From Paracoccus limosus (GTDB lineage Bacteria; Pseudomonadota; Alphaproteobacteria; Rhodobacterales; Rhodobacteraceae): a stretch of 58,652 nucleotides of DNA. The stretch is taken from assembly GCF_009711185.1 (NCBI RefSeq), contig NZ_WMIF01000022.1, positions 1-58,652 of the forward strand, given 5' to 3'. A program made the translations under genes and the position numbers. The notes beneath the pieces were generated by a model. The model saw nothing but the letters and a program-made list of their open reading frames with translations. It was not told where the DNA came from and ran no database searches. How positions within the stretch are numbered: position 1 is the stretch's first letter; every line of letters begins with the position of its first letter. Positions 25,337 to 33,592 of the stretch are shown here, piece by piece.

Positions 25337-26743
25337 CTAGCGGATCAGCCCCATTCGGGTCGGCAGCCACAGGCTGATCGCCGGGATGAAGGTGATCAGC
25401 ACCAGCGCGATCACCAGCGGCACCAGCCACGGCAGGATCGCCATGGCCGTGCGCTCGACCGACATCTTCGAGATCCGCGCCAGCACGAACAGCACCATGC
25501 CCAGTGGCGGATGCAGCAGACCGATCATCAGATTCAGCGTCACGATCAGCCCGAAATGCACCGGATCGACGCCATATTTGACCGCGATCGGCAGCAGGAT
25601 CGGCACCAGGATCGAGATCGCCGCGATCGTGTCCAGAAACGCGCCCAGCACCAGCAGGATGATGTTGACGATGATCAGAAAGGTCCACCAGTTGTCGGTG
25701 ATCGAAAACATCAGATCGGCAAACATCTGCGCCGCCTGACTGACCGTCAGCAGCCAGGCAAAGATCGAGGCGGCAGTGACGATGAACAGGACCGAGGCGG
25801 TGGTCTCGATCGTGTCGAAGGTGGCCTTGGCCAGCCCCTTGAAGGTCATGGTCCGGTAACGCACCAGCCCCAGGAACAGCGACCAGATCACGGCGGCGAC
25901 GGCGGCCTCGGTGGGGGTGAACCAGCCCATGGTCATGCCGCCGATCAGCAGCACCGGCGCCATCAGCGCCATGACCGCGTGCCAGTCGAAATACCAGTCC
26001 AGCACGATCAGCGCCGTCAGCCCGACCAGCACCGCAAGGTTCACCGACAGCCCCGCCATCACCAGCAGATAGATCGCCAGCGGAAAGCTCAGCACGATGA
26101 TCACCTCAAGCCCCGACCCCAGCAGCTCCCTGAGATCGAAGGGCGTGTCCGAGCCCCAGCCCTTGCGCCGGGCAAAGACATAGACCGTCAGCATCATCAG
26201 CACCGTCATCACGATGCCCGGCACGATCCCGGCCATGAACAATGCCCCGATCGAGGTATTGGCCATCATCCCGTAGATCACGAAGGGCAGCGAGGGCGGA
26301 AAGATCGGCCCCAGCGTTGCCGAGGCGGCGGTGACGCCGACGGCGGCCTCGACCGGATAGCCGTGGTCCTTCATCGCCTTGATCTCGATGGTGCCGATGC
26401 CGGCGGCGTCGGCCAGCGCCGTGCCCGACATGCCCGAAAACACCACCGAGCCGATGATGTTGACCTGCGCCAGCCCCCCCTTCATCCAGCCGACCAGCGA
26501 CAGGGCAAAGTGATAGATCCGGCCGGTGACGCCGGCGATATTCATCAGGTTGCCGGCAAGGATAAAGAACGGCACGGCGATCAGCGGAAAGCTTTCGACC
26601 CCGGCGATCATGCGCTGCGCGGCGATGATGTCGGGGGCGACATTGTAGATGCCCAGATACATCAGCGAGGCCACGGCCATGGCGACCGCCACCGGCACGC
26701 CGATGCACATGAACAGCAGGACAGATCCGATCAGCAAAAGCAT
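25337..26743 (-). CDS. dctM: TRAP transporter large permease subunit
   Basis: A 468-residue very hydrophobic membrane protein of the DctM family with about 12-13 predicted transmembrane segments. It carries out sodium-driven import of organic acids delivered by DctP. Family blocks are VPFFILAGNLMNIAGVTGRIY, GSVVFSGMSGTALADAAGIGTIEI, FPPSLPFVIYG and GAFLDTIAAISILVPILLPI. It starts 4 bp after the dctQ stop with GAGGG upstream. Confidence 0.95.
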   Translation of the reverse strand: MLLLIGSVLLFMCIGVPVAVAMAVASLMYLGIYNVAPDIIAAQRMIAGVESFPLIAVPFFILAGNLMNIAGVTGRIYHFALSLVGWMKGGLAQVNIIGSVVFSGMSGTALADAAGIGTIEIKAMKDHGYPVEAAVGVTAASATLGPIFPPSLPFVIYGMMANTSIGALFMAGIVPGIVMTVLMMLTVYVFARRKGWGSDTPFDLRELLGSGLEVIIVLSFPLAIYLLVMAGLSVNLAVLVGLTALIVLDWYFDWHAVMALMAPVLLIGGMTMGWFTPTEAAVAAVIWSLFLGLVRYRTMTFKGLAKATFDTIETTASVLFIVTAASIFAWLLTVSQAAQMFADLMFSITDNWWTFLIIVNIILLVLGAFLDTIAAISILVPILLPIAVKYGVDPVHFGLIVTLNLMIGLLHPPLGMVLFVLARISKMSVERTAMAILPWLVPLVIALVLITFIPAISLWLPTRMGLIR

Positions 26744-26747
26744 GGTG

Positions 26748-27320
26748 TCAAATTCCCTCGATGCCGCTTTCGGCCGCTTCTTCGCGGACCGTCTTGCTGC
26801 GGGTCATGTCCTTGTAGAAATTCTGCAAAGCGCGCAGCAGCATCATCACGAAGGCCGCGAATACGGTGTAGAAGACCACGCCGCGCGGCAGGTCGACGGT
26901 CACCATGCGCTCATCGCCGACGATGGCGATATAGCGCCACAAGAGCCAGCTCATATACCCGAAAAAGCCGATCACGATGGCGTCCACCGCCACCTGCAGC
27001 GCGCGGCTGACCGGCCGGGGCAGGAAATTGTAGATCAGATCCACGGTGATGTGCCGGCACAGCCGCACGCACATGACCGAGCCCATGAAGACCACCACCA
27101 CCAGACAATTCGCCGCGATCTCCTCGGTCCAGGCGAGGCTGTTGTTCAGCGCGTAGCGGGTAAAGAATTGCAGAAAGATGCACAGCGCCATGCCCCAGAA
27201 CACGGCCAGCGTCAGCCAGTCCTCGGGCGCATAGGGCGACAGGTCCACCGGGCCGGATTCATCCTCGAAGGCATGCGCCATCTCTTCCACGCTCAGAAGG
27301 GCGTGTTCCTGATCAGCCAT
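26748..27320 (-). CDS. dctQ: TRAP transporter small permease subunit
   Basis: A 190-residue protein with four predicted membrane helices (about residues 36-57, 70-92, 110-132 and 150-172). FFTRYALNNSLAWTEEIA is the usual DctQ signature. It forms the membrane complex with DctM. An AGGAG precedes the ATG by eight bases. The N-terminal 30 residues are acidic and cytosolic. Confidence 0.93.
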   Translation of the reverse strand: MADQEHALLSVEEMAHAFEDESGPVDLSPYAPEDWLTLAVFWGMALCIFLQFFTRYALNNSLAWTEEIAANCLVVVVFMGSVMCVRLCRHITVDLIYNFLPRPVSRALQVAVDAIVIGFFGYMSWLLWRYIAIVGDERMVTVDLPRGVVFYTVFAAFVMMLLRALQNFYKDMTRSKTVREEAAESGIEGI

Positions 27321-27347
27321 TTGGGTTGCTCCTGAATGTCGGGAAAG

Positions 27348-27371
27348 GGCCCGGGCGGCGGGGCCCGGGCC
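27348..27371 (-). terminator. hairpin between dctP and dctQ, likely attenuator or mRNA stabiliser
   Basis: GGCCCGGGC (27348-27356) and GCCCGGGCC (27363-27371) form a perfect 9-bp stem with a 6-nt loop; on the minus strand it is followed by CTTTCCC. Such hairpins after binding-protein genes commonly raise binding protein over permease levels. The T-run is short, so read-through is expected. Confidence 0.6.
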
Positions 27372-27379
27372 GGCGGCCC

Positions 27380-28351
27380 TTACTGGACGGCGCGGATCGC
27401 CTCGTAATCGGCAAGCTGGTAGCCAAAGGATTCGACCGGCTGTTTTTCCAGCACGTTGCGTTCGAAATCGGCCTTGTCGACCTCGGTGACGTTGATGCCG
27501 TCCTTGCGGAACTTGTCGACCAGCGCGGCCTCGCGGTCCTCGACGATCCTGGTCGCGCGCTCGGCGGCCTGCATCATCACCTCGCTGAAGATCTGCTTGT
27601 CCTCATCCGAGAGGCTGGCCCACAGGCCTTTCGACACCACGGTATTGAGGTGGTCGACGATATGGCCGGTCAGGGCGATGTTCTTTTGCACCTCGTAGAA
27701 CTTCTTCGCCTCGATGGTGGTCAGCGGATTTTCCTGCGCATCGACGGTGCCGTTCTGCAGCGCCAGATAGACCTCGGCAAAGGCGATGGGCGTGGTATTG
27801 GCACCGCAGGCGCGCGGCATCGCCAGATAGGCCGGCACGTCCGGCACCCGCATCTTGACGCCGTCAAGATCGGCGCAGGTCTTGATTTCCTTGTTCGCCG
27901 TGGTCTGGCGGGTGCCGTAATAGGTCACCGCGGTGATGTGGTTGCCCGAGGCCTTTTCATAGCCGCCGGCCAGCCGCTTGAAGACATCGCTTTTGGTATA
28001 GGCGATCAGATGCGCCGGATCGCGAAAGATATAGGGGTAATAGGTCACGCCAATCGGCTTGTATTCGCGCGAGGCAAAGCTGGAGCCTGAGATGATGATA
28101 TCGACCGTGCCCAGTTTCAGGCCCTGGTTCAGATCGGCCTCTTTGCCCAGCTGCGAGGCGGGAAAGACGTCGATCTTGTAGCGGCCATCGGTGCGCTTGG
28201 CGATTTCCTCGGCCGCCCAGACGGATTCGGTGTGGAACGGCTCGCTCATCTCATAGACATGCGCCCATTTCAGCGTGGTCTGCGCCTGAGCGACGGCGGC
28301 GCTGGCCATCAGCGCGGCCACCCCCAGCAGGGTCTTGATGGTGAACTTCAT
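27380..28351 (-). CDS. dctP: TRAP transporter periplasmic solute-binding protein
   Basis: A 323-residue DctP-family binding protein. Signal peptide 1-23 ends AQA before QTTLKWAH. The typical KMRVPDVPAYLAM stretch contains the conserved Arg that binds the substrate carboxylate, and IAFAEVYLALQNGTVDAQENPLTTI is the family hallmark. Genomic context (uxu/uxa genes) suggests a sugar acid as ligand. GGGAGGAG precedes the ATG. Confidence 0.94.
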   Translation of the reverse strand: MKFTIKTLLGVAALMASAAVAQAQTTLKWAHVYEMSEPFHTESVWAAEEIAKRTDGRYKIDVFPASQLGKEADLNQGLKLGTVDIIISGSSFASREYKPIGVTYYPYIFRDPAHLIAYTKSDVFKRLAGGYEKASGNHITAVTYYGTRQTTANKEIKTCADLDGVKMRVPDVPAYLAMPRACGANTTPIAFAEVYLALQNGTVDAQENPLTTIEAKKFYEVQKNIALTGHIVDHLNTVVSKGLWASLSDEDKQIFSEVMMQAAERATRIVEDREAALVDKFRKDGINVTEVDKADFERNVLEKQPVESFGYQLADYEAIRAVQ

Positions 28352-28394
28352 GCTACTCCTCCCATGAGCATTCGGTTTTTTTCGACGTCGGGTG

Positions 28395-29099
28395 CTAGCC
28401 GGGCTCGGCCAGCAGGCTTTCGGTGAAGCGGCGCTGCGATTGCGTCAGGTGGTGGCGCATCGCCTCATGCGCACCGGCGGGATCGGCCTCGGCAATGGCA
28501 TCGCGGATCGCGCCATGTTCCGCGATCGCCAGCCGCCACGTCCGCGGCCCCTCGAAATGCGTCGAGAAGCGGGCAAAGATCGGCGTCAGCCGCCGCTCGA
28601 AGGTGGTGGCAACGAAACTGGCCAGCACCGAATTGCCGGTGGCCTGCGCGATCTCGACATGAAAGCTGCCGTCCAGCTGGATCGCCAGCGCGCGGTCATG
28701 CACGGCATCGGACATGCGCAGCAGGCAGGCATCCAGCCGGGCGATGAACTCTGGCGTGACATGGCGCGCCGCCTCTTCGGCGATGGCGCTTTCCAGCAGG
28801 CAGCGCGCCTGCAACAGTTCGACCGGGCCATCGACCTCGTCGCCCGGCTCCAGCCGCGCGGCCTCGGCGCCGCCTGCGGCGACATAGACGCCCGAGCCCA
28901 TGCGGATCTCGACCCGGCCCTCGACCTCAAGGGCGATCAGCGCCTCGCGCAGCGAGGGGCGCGACACGCTCATCTGTTCGGCAAGGTCGCGTTCCGAGGG
29001 CAGCCGGTCGCCCGGCTGCAAATTCCGGGACGCGATCAGGCCCAGAATCTGATCGGCAACCAGACGATATTGCCGGTGCGGGCGGGATACGTTGAACAG
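28395..29099 (-). CDS. GntR/FadR-family regulator of the sugar-acid operon, probable CTG start
   Basis: A FadR-type repressor with an N-terminal winged helix and a C-terminal FCD ligand domain (DGSFHVEIAQATGNSVL; EHGAIRDAIAEADPAGAHEAMRHHL). The first standard start in frame is TTG at 29021, which would remove the first DNA-binding helix. The frame stays open upstream and encodes the missing helix (YRLVADQILGLIASRNLQPGDRLPSERDLA). No ATG, GTG or TTG is available there, but AGGAGG (29113-29108) is followed by two in-frame CTG codons at 29102 and 29099. I take CTG 29099 (234 residues). A sequencing frameshift is the alternative. A TGGT-N3-ACCA operator precedes the gene. Confidence 0.8.
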   Translation of the reverse strand: MFNVSRPHRQYRLVADQILGLIASRNLQPGDRLPSERDLAEQMSVSRPSLREALIALEVEGRVEIRMGSGVYVAAGGAEAARLEPGDEVDGPVELLQARCLLESAIAEEAARHVTPEFIARLDACLLRMSDAVHDRALAIQLDGSFHVEIAQATGNSVLASFVATTFERRLTPIFARFSTHFEGPRTWRLAIAEHGAIRDAIAEADPAGAHEAMRHHLTQSQRRFTESLLAEPG

Positions 29100-29149
29100 C
29101 AGCTGGCCCTCCTGATCCGGTGACGCGCCGCTCCCCCGGCGCGGCCAAC

Positions 29150-29160
29150 TGGTTTGACCA
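29150..29160 (-). promoter_or_regulatory. GntR/FadR-type operator TGGT-N3-ACCA
   Basis: TGGTTTGACCA is a perfect inverted repeat of the kind bound by FadR, UxuR, ExuR and LldR-type regulators. It covers about +1 to +11 relative to the predicted start of the regulator gene, consistent with autorepression and control of the downstream dctPQM-uxu-uxa genes. Confidence 0.7.
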
Positions 29161-29167
29161 ATCTGGA

Positions 29168-29196
29168 CGATAGAAAGCTGTCAGCCGCAGCGTCAA
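29168..29196 (-). promoter_or_regulatory. promoter of the gntR-dctPQM-uxu-uxa unit
   Basis: On the minus strand TTGACG (29196-29191), 17 bases, CTATCG (29173-29168); predicted start near 29161, immediately before the operator. Confidence 0.6.
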
Positions 29197-29282
29197 GAAG
29201 ATTTTCGTAGCTCTCCCATCTGGTCCGCCGCAGAGATACGGTTTTTCAATAGGTTGCCGGCATCACCGCGCGGGGATTTCGG

Positions 29283-30338
29283 TCAGACCGGTTCAGGCAG
29301 CCCATAGCGTCGGGCCAGATCGCGGAACTGGCGCGCGGTCACCGGGTCCAGAATCACCCCCTCGCGCCGGCGCAGCGCCGCCATGTCCCACTCGCGGTCG
29401 CCCGGTGCCATGACGCGGGCATCGGGCCGCGCCGGCGAATGGCGCAGCACCTGCAGATAGCGCCGCATGCCGGCATCGAACTCGGCGCGCGGCAAAAAGG
29501 CCTCGGGGTTCACGGCCAGCACAAAGGCGCCCATCTGGCGCGGCGTGGCGAAATCCGGCCCGCCCATCGGCAGGATGTCGAAGCTGAGCCGCATGCCGCT
29601 GAGCACGGCACCAAAGATCTCGGCCACGCCGGCCAGCGCCGCGCCCTTGAAACCAAAGGCCGCCCCCAAAGGCGCCAGCATATCGGTCAGGTTCGGATCG
29701 CGCGTATCAGCCCCCTGCGCGTCCGAGGCGGTGCCGGGCGGCAGATCCAACCCAAGGCTTTGATAAAGCTCGACCCGGTTTTGCGGAATGGCGCTGGTCG
29801 CCATGTCCAGAAGCCAGGGATCGCCGCCCGCGACAGGGGCCGCGACCGCAATCGGATTGGTGCCGTGAAAGCGCGCGGCCCCCTCGTGCAGGCGCACGAA
29901 ACTGTCCGAATTGCAGAAGGTGATGCCGATCATGCCGTGCCGCGCGGCCTCGACCGCATAGGCGCCGGCGGGGCCGAAATGCGAATTGTTGCGGATCGCC
30001 ACCGCGCCGATGCCGAACTGCCCGGCCAGCGCAACGGCGCGCTCCATCCCGGCATAGGCGCCGACGGCACCCTGCGCGTGATCGGCGTCGATCGTCTCGA
30101 CCGCGCCCAGACCGCCGACGCGGCGCACGTCCGGATGGCGGTTCAGCCGCCCGCCTTCCAGCCCGGCGATGTAATGGCCCAGCAGCCGCACGCCATGGCT
30201 GTCCACGCCCAGCGTGGTGGCATGCATCATCGCGCGGGTCGCGGCATCGGCCGTGCGGGCATCGGCACCGCAGGCGGTAAAAACGGTGCGGCAAAAGTGA
30301 TCCAGCGCCGGCAGTAAGATGCGTTCCTTGTCAGTCAT
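29283..30338 (-). CDS. Ldh2-family (malate/L-lactate dehydrogenase type) oxidoreductase
   Basis: A 351-residue NAD(P)-dependent reductase of the family that includes malate/sulfolactate dehydrogenase, ureidoglycolate dehydrogenase and 2,3-diketo-L-gulonate reductase (YiaK). Signatures are ATTLGVDSHGVRLLGHYI, IGAVAIRNNSHFGPAGAYA, GTNPIAVAAP and DMATSAIPQNRVELY. AGGGGGCGTC precedes the ATG at 30338. Context (between sugar-acid genes and a GntR regulator) suggests a keto-aldonate substrate, but that is inference. It is 184 bp from the operon promoter and may be transcribed separately. Confidence 0.86.
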   Translation of the reverse strand: MTDKERILLPALDHFCRTVFTACGADARTADAATRAMMHATTLGVDSHGVRLLGHYIAGLEGGRLNRHPDVRRVGGLGAVETIDADHAQGAVGAYAGMERAVALAGQFGIGAVAIRNNSHFGPAGAYAVEAARHGMIGITFCNSDSFVRLHEGAARFHGTNPIAVAAPVAGGDPWLLDMATSAIPQNRVELYQSLGLDLPPGTASDAQGADTRDPNLTDMLAPLGAAFGFKGAALAGVAEIFGAVLSGMRLSFDILPMGGPDFATPRQMGAFVLAVNPEAFLPRAEFDAGMRRYLQVLRHSPARPDARVMAPGDREWDMAALRRREGVILDPVTARQFRDLARRYGLPEPV

Positions 30339-30357
30339 GACGCCCCCTGATATGTTC

Positions 30358-30369
30358 AGTGCATACACT
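30358..30369. promoter_or_regulatory. candidate GntR operator between divergent genes
   Basis: AGTGCATACACT has AGTG/CACT arms around CATA and resembles TGTATACA-type sites of FCD-domain GntR proteins. Nearby AACTGTCGC occurs twice in direct orientation (30376-30384 and 30420-30428), 44 bp apart, the second next to the ribosome-binding site. Either could serve the divergent regulator at 30441. Confidence 0.35.
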
Positions 30370-30440
30370 AGACACAACTGTCGCAAAGGGGCAATTGTCC
30401 TTTGGATGCAGGCCGGGCAAACTGTCGCGAAAGGATCGCC

Positions 30441-31427
30441 ATGCCGACGCAACCGCCATCTCCGGGCATTGCCCCGCGCCTTTACCAGCTTGCCGCCGAG
30501 GCCCTGGCGCGAGAGATCGCCAGCGGCGCGCTACGCGATGGCGCGCCGCTGACCCAGCCGGGAATCGCCCGCCGTTTCGGCATCAGCCGCGCCCCGGCCC
30601 GGCAGGCTTTGGAGGCGCTGGAGGCACAGGGCCTGCTGTCGCGCAGCGTCGCCGGGCGCTATCATGTCTGCAGCCCGCCGCCCCTGCCCGCGACCAGTCC
30701 GGCACCCGGCCCCCAGCGCCAGCCGCAGCGGCTGGCGCCGCGTTCCAGCAGCGACATGCTTTATCCCGAGGTGGAAATGGCGGTGATCGCCCGCGCCGCG
30801 CTTGGCGACTGGCGGCTGAACGAGGCGGTGCTGGCGCGCCATTACGGCACCAGCCGCACCGTCGCGCGCGAGATCGCCGCCCGGCTGCATCAGCGCGGCA
30901 TCATCCGCAAGGATGGCAGCGGCCGCTGGATCGCGCCGGCACTAAGCGCCGCCAGCATGCACGAGCTTTACGAGCTGCGCTGGATTCTGGAACCGCTGGC
31001 GATGGAGCGGGCCGCACCGCATCTGCCGGCCTGTTTTCTGGACCGCATGGCGGCCGAGCTGCGCGCGGCCAAGGCGCCGGATGCCGCCCGCGACGGCGCC
31101 CTGCTGGACCAGCTGGAGCAGCGGCTGCATGTCGAGCTGCTGGGCCATTGCGGCAATGTGGCGCTGATGCGCGCCATCGCCGTGCCGCAGGCGATTCTGG
31201 TGGCGCATCATTATCTTTACCAATGGACGCTGGACCTGTTCGGCACCGAGCCCTTTCTGGACGAACATCTGGAAATCGTCGAACATCTGCGACAGGGCGA
31301 CATCGCGCGGGCCAAGGCGGCGCTGGTGGCGCATCTGCGCATCTCGCGCCGGCGGGCGCTGTTGCGGATCGAGGCGATGCAGGACATGCCCGCTCCCGCA
31401 CCGCTGCCATGGATCGCCCGGCTTTAG
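30441..31427 (+). CDS. GntR-family regulator with two winged-helix domains and an FCD domain
   Basis: A 328-residue protein. Residues 12-76 form one GntR winged helix (LYQLAAEALAREIASG...ISRAPARQALEALEAQGLLSR). A Pro/Arg-rich linker (77-106) leads to a second, more divergent winged helix (108-166: DWRLNEAVLARHYGTSRTVAREIAARLHQRGIIRK). The FCD ligand domain follows (172-320: MHELYELRWILEPLAMERA, DEHLEIVEHLRQGDIARAKAALVAHL). Ordinary FadR-type proteins have one such domain and about 230 residues. AAGGA precedes the ATG by six bases. It is divergent from the Ldh2-type gene, its likely target. Its stop shares TTAG with the convergent response-regulator stop. Confidence 0.85.
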   Translation: MPTQPPSPGIAPRLYQLAAEALAREIASGALRDGAPLTQPGIARRFGISRAPARQALEALEAQGLLSRSVAGRYHVCSPPPLPATSPAPGPQRQPQRLAPRSSSDMLYPEVEMAVIARAALGDWRLNEAVLARHYGTSRTVAREIAARLHQRGIIRKDGSGRWIAPALSAASMHELYELRWILEPLAMERAAPHLPACFLDRMAAELRAAKAPDAARDGALLDQLEQRLHVELLGHCGNVALMRAIAVPQAILVAHHYLYQWTLDLFGTEPFLDEHLEIVEHLRQGDIARAKAALVAHLRISRRRALLRIEAMQDMPAPAPLPWIARL

Positions 31428-32131
31428 CCCCGCGTCAGCCAGTCCTGCATCTCGCGTTCGGCGATGCGCAGCGCCTCGACGTTCAGCGCGCCGCTGATCA
31501 GCGCGCAGGCCACCGCGCGGTTGCGCTTGTTCACGCCCAGCGCCGCGTTCTGCAGATCGACCGCCAGCTTGTCGTAAAGCGACAGCAGCCGGTTTTGCAC
31601 CGTGCGTTCGGACATGCCGCGCCTGCGCGCGATCTCGCGGTCGGGCAGGCCCAGCGCCATGTCCAGAAGCACGGCATATTCGCTTTCGTTCAGCGCCAGC
31701 GCCGGGCGCGACTGGCGCTGTTGCAGGCGGTGGATCTCGCGGTCGACCAGCACCTGCCCCTCGATCAGCACGGCGCGCATCGCCAGATGCAGCCGCTGCA
31801 CCGGCGCGGTCTTGAGCACATAGCCATAGGGCGAGCCGGGTGGCACGATGCGGCTGAGCCCGCGCAGATAGGCCTCATCGGCATAGTTCGACCAGAACAG
31901 GATCCGGGTCTCGGGGCGTTCGGACCAGATGGTGCGGGCCGCGTCGATGCCGTTGCGCTCTTTCATCTGCAGGTCCATGACCACGGCGCCAACGCCCTTG
32001 CGGGCCATGGCCTCGCCCTCGCGGCCGTTTTCGGCGGTCAGCACCTGCTCGACCTCGGGCAGCGCCTGATCAACTGCATCGCGCAGAAAGGCCGCGTGCA
32101 GCGGATCGTCCTCGACCAGAAGCACCTTCAT
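31424..32131 (-). CDS. NarL/LuxR-type response regulator
   Basis: A 235-residue regulator: receiver domain 1-120 with acidic pocket Glu7-Asp8-Asp9 and phospho-acceptor Asp53 (VVMDLQMKERNGID), then a C-terminal HTH (about 150-205: LNESEYAVLLDMALGLPDREIARRRGMSERTVQNRLLSLYDKL). Its ATG overlaps the kinase stop by 4 bp. It is the partner of the kinase and probably controls the divergent sugar transporter. Confidence 0.9.
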   Translation of the reverse strand: MKVLLVEDDPLHAAFLRDAVDQALPEVEQVLTAENGREGEAMARKGVGAVVMDLQMKERNGIDAARTIWSERPETRILFWSNYADEAYLRGLSRIVPPGSPYGYVLKTAPVQRLHLAMRAVLIEGQVLVDREIHRLQQRQSRPALALNESEYAVLLDMALGLPDREIARRRGMSERTVQNRLLSLYDKLAVDLQNAALGVNKRNRAVACALISGALNVEALRIAEREMQDWLTRG

Positions 32132-33381
32132 GGCTGATCTCCCTGCGGCAGGCTGACCGAGACGCTAGTGCCGGTCCGCCCCGAGCGCACCGACAGCCGG
32201 GCGCCGATCAACTGGGCGCGGGTGCGCATATGCGACAACCCGCCCTTGCGGCGGGTGCGGCGGACTTCCTCGGGCAGGCCGCAGCCGTCATCGGCCACGG
32301 TGATGCGCAGCCGCGGCTCGGCGGCAATGCGCACGTCGATGCGGCTGGCGCGGGCATGGCGGCCGGCGTTGTTGATCGCCTCTTGCACGATGCGGAACAA
32401 CGCGATCCGCGCCACCGGCTCCAGCGCGTCAAGCGCGCCGCGGCTTTCGTCGCGCACCTCGACCAGTGCGCTGCCGCCGGCGCGTTCCAGATGCACCCGG
32501 ACGGCATGGGCAAAGCCGAACATCTCAAGGATCGAGGGCACGGCGGTGTCGATGATGCGCCGCAGGTCGGCCACGCAATCGTCCAGCCGCGCCAGCACCG
32601 CCTCGGCATCCAGCAGGCGCGGCCGCGACAGATCGCGCATCAGCCGCGACAGATCGGCCAGCGTCTGGTCGTGCAGATCCATGCCGATGCGCTGGCGTTC
32701 CTGCTCCAGAGCCTGCGTCAGGTCGCGCGCGCCCAGCCGCAGCCCTTCTTCGCGGGCGCGGGCCTCGGCCTCGACGATGGCGGCCTGACGCGACCGCTCG
32801 GCCTCGCGCAGGGCAAAGACATAGGGCGAGATCAGATCGGCGACATAGCGCGCCGCCGCCACATCCGCCGCACCATAGCGCCCCGCCGCAAAGCGCGAGA
32901 TGCTGAGCGCGCCGATAATGCCATCGGCCACCACCAGGGGCACATGCACCCGCGCGCGCAGGTCGTGGTCATGGATCGGATCGGTCAGCGCGCCCGGAAA
33001 GTGAAAGCGCGGGTCCAGCGTCGCATCATCGGTCAGCAGATGGCCGACCTCGCCACAAAGCAGGGCGCGGATCGGGCTGCGCTGGACATCGACCACGCCC
33101 GAGCGGCCCCATGCGGTGTCGATCCCGGTCTCATAGGCCGCCGACAGTCGCCCGTCATGGCGCAGCAGGCACAGATCGAGATGGTCATAGGGCAGAAACA
33201 GCCGCATCTCTTGCGCGACGGCCTGTATCGCCGACAGGAAATCCAGCCGCCCCGCCAGCGCGCGCGAGATGCGGAACAGATGCGGCAGCAGCGGTGCCGG
33301 GTCGAATTCGGGCGGGTCAAGCTCGGGCAGCTCGGCCGGCGGGGTGTCAGGACTGGCTTGCACGGCGCGCCGCCTCCCCAC
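32128..33381 (-). CDS. GAF-domain sensor histidine kinase (HisKA_3 type)
   Basis: A 417-residue cytosolic kinase without membrane helices. A GAF domain spans about residues 45-195 and the dimerisation/phospho-acceptor helix contains His237 in ERQRIGMDLHDQTLADL. The ATPase domain has the N box in VQEAINNAGRHA (about 335-347) and DDGCGLPEEVRRTRRKGGLSHMRTRA. The start is GTG at 33381; another GTG at 33363 is possible. Being soluble, it must sense an internal signal or work with a periplasmic protein through another partner. Confidence 0.88.
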   Translation of the reverse strand: MGRRRAVQASPDTPPAELPELDPPEFDPAPLLPHLFRISRALAGRLDFLSAIQAVAQEMRLFLPYDHLDLCLLRHDGRLSAAYETGIDTAWGRSGVVDVQRSPIRALLCGEVGHLLTDDATLDPRFHFPGALTDPIHDHDLRARVHVPLVVADGIIGALSISRFAAGRYGAADVAAARYVADLISPYVFALREAERSRQAAIVEAEARAREEGLRLGARDLTQALEQERQRIGMDLHDQTLADLSRLMRDLSRPRLLDAEAVLARLDDCVADLRRIIDTAVPSILEMFGFAHAVRVHLERAGGSALVEVRDESRGALDALEPVARIALFRIVQEAINNAGRHARASRIDVRIAAEPRLRITVADDGCGLPEEVRRTRRKGGLSHMRTRAQLIGARLSVRSGRTGTSVSVSLPQGDQP

Positions 33382-33450
33382 GGCCCCTGATCGCGTTGCG
33401 ATCCTTGTGCCACAACACCGCTACACCGGCCAAGTCAATGCGGGCGGCGC

Positions 33451-33466
33451 TTGCGGGTTCCCGCAA
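33451..33466. promoter_or_regulatory. 16-bp perfect inverted repeat, candidate operator
   Basis: TTGCGGGTTCCCGCAA lies midway between the divergent kinase and the sugar-binding protein genes. It is a plausible binding site for the adjacent response regulator or another repressor. Confidence 0.5.
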
Positions 33467-33592
33467 ACGACTCGCGGAGACCTGCAGGAATGACCACCCC
33501 GCGGACTTTGCATGATCCCGTCCCTGCCCCCTATGCTTGCCCCCGAGAAAGGGCGCTGGGGAGAGCGCCTTGCACTGACAGGGAGAGAGAAC

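Noticed and set aside
25268..27010. 580-residue plus-strand ORF opposite dctM
   Set aside because: Extreme Asp/His/Gln/Arg content is the complement of a hydrophobic membrane protein gene, not a protein.
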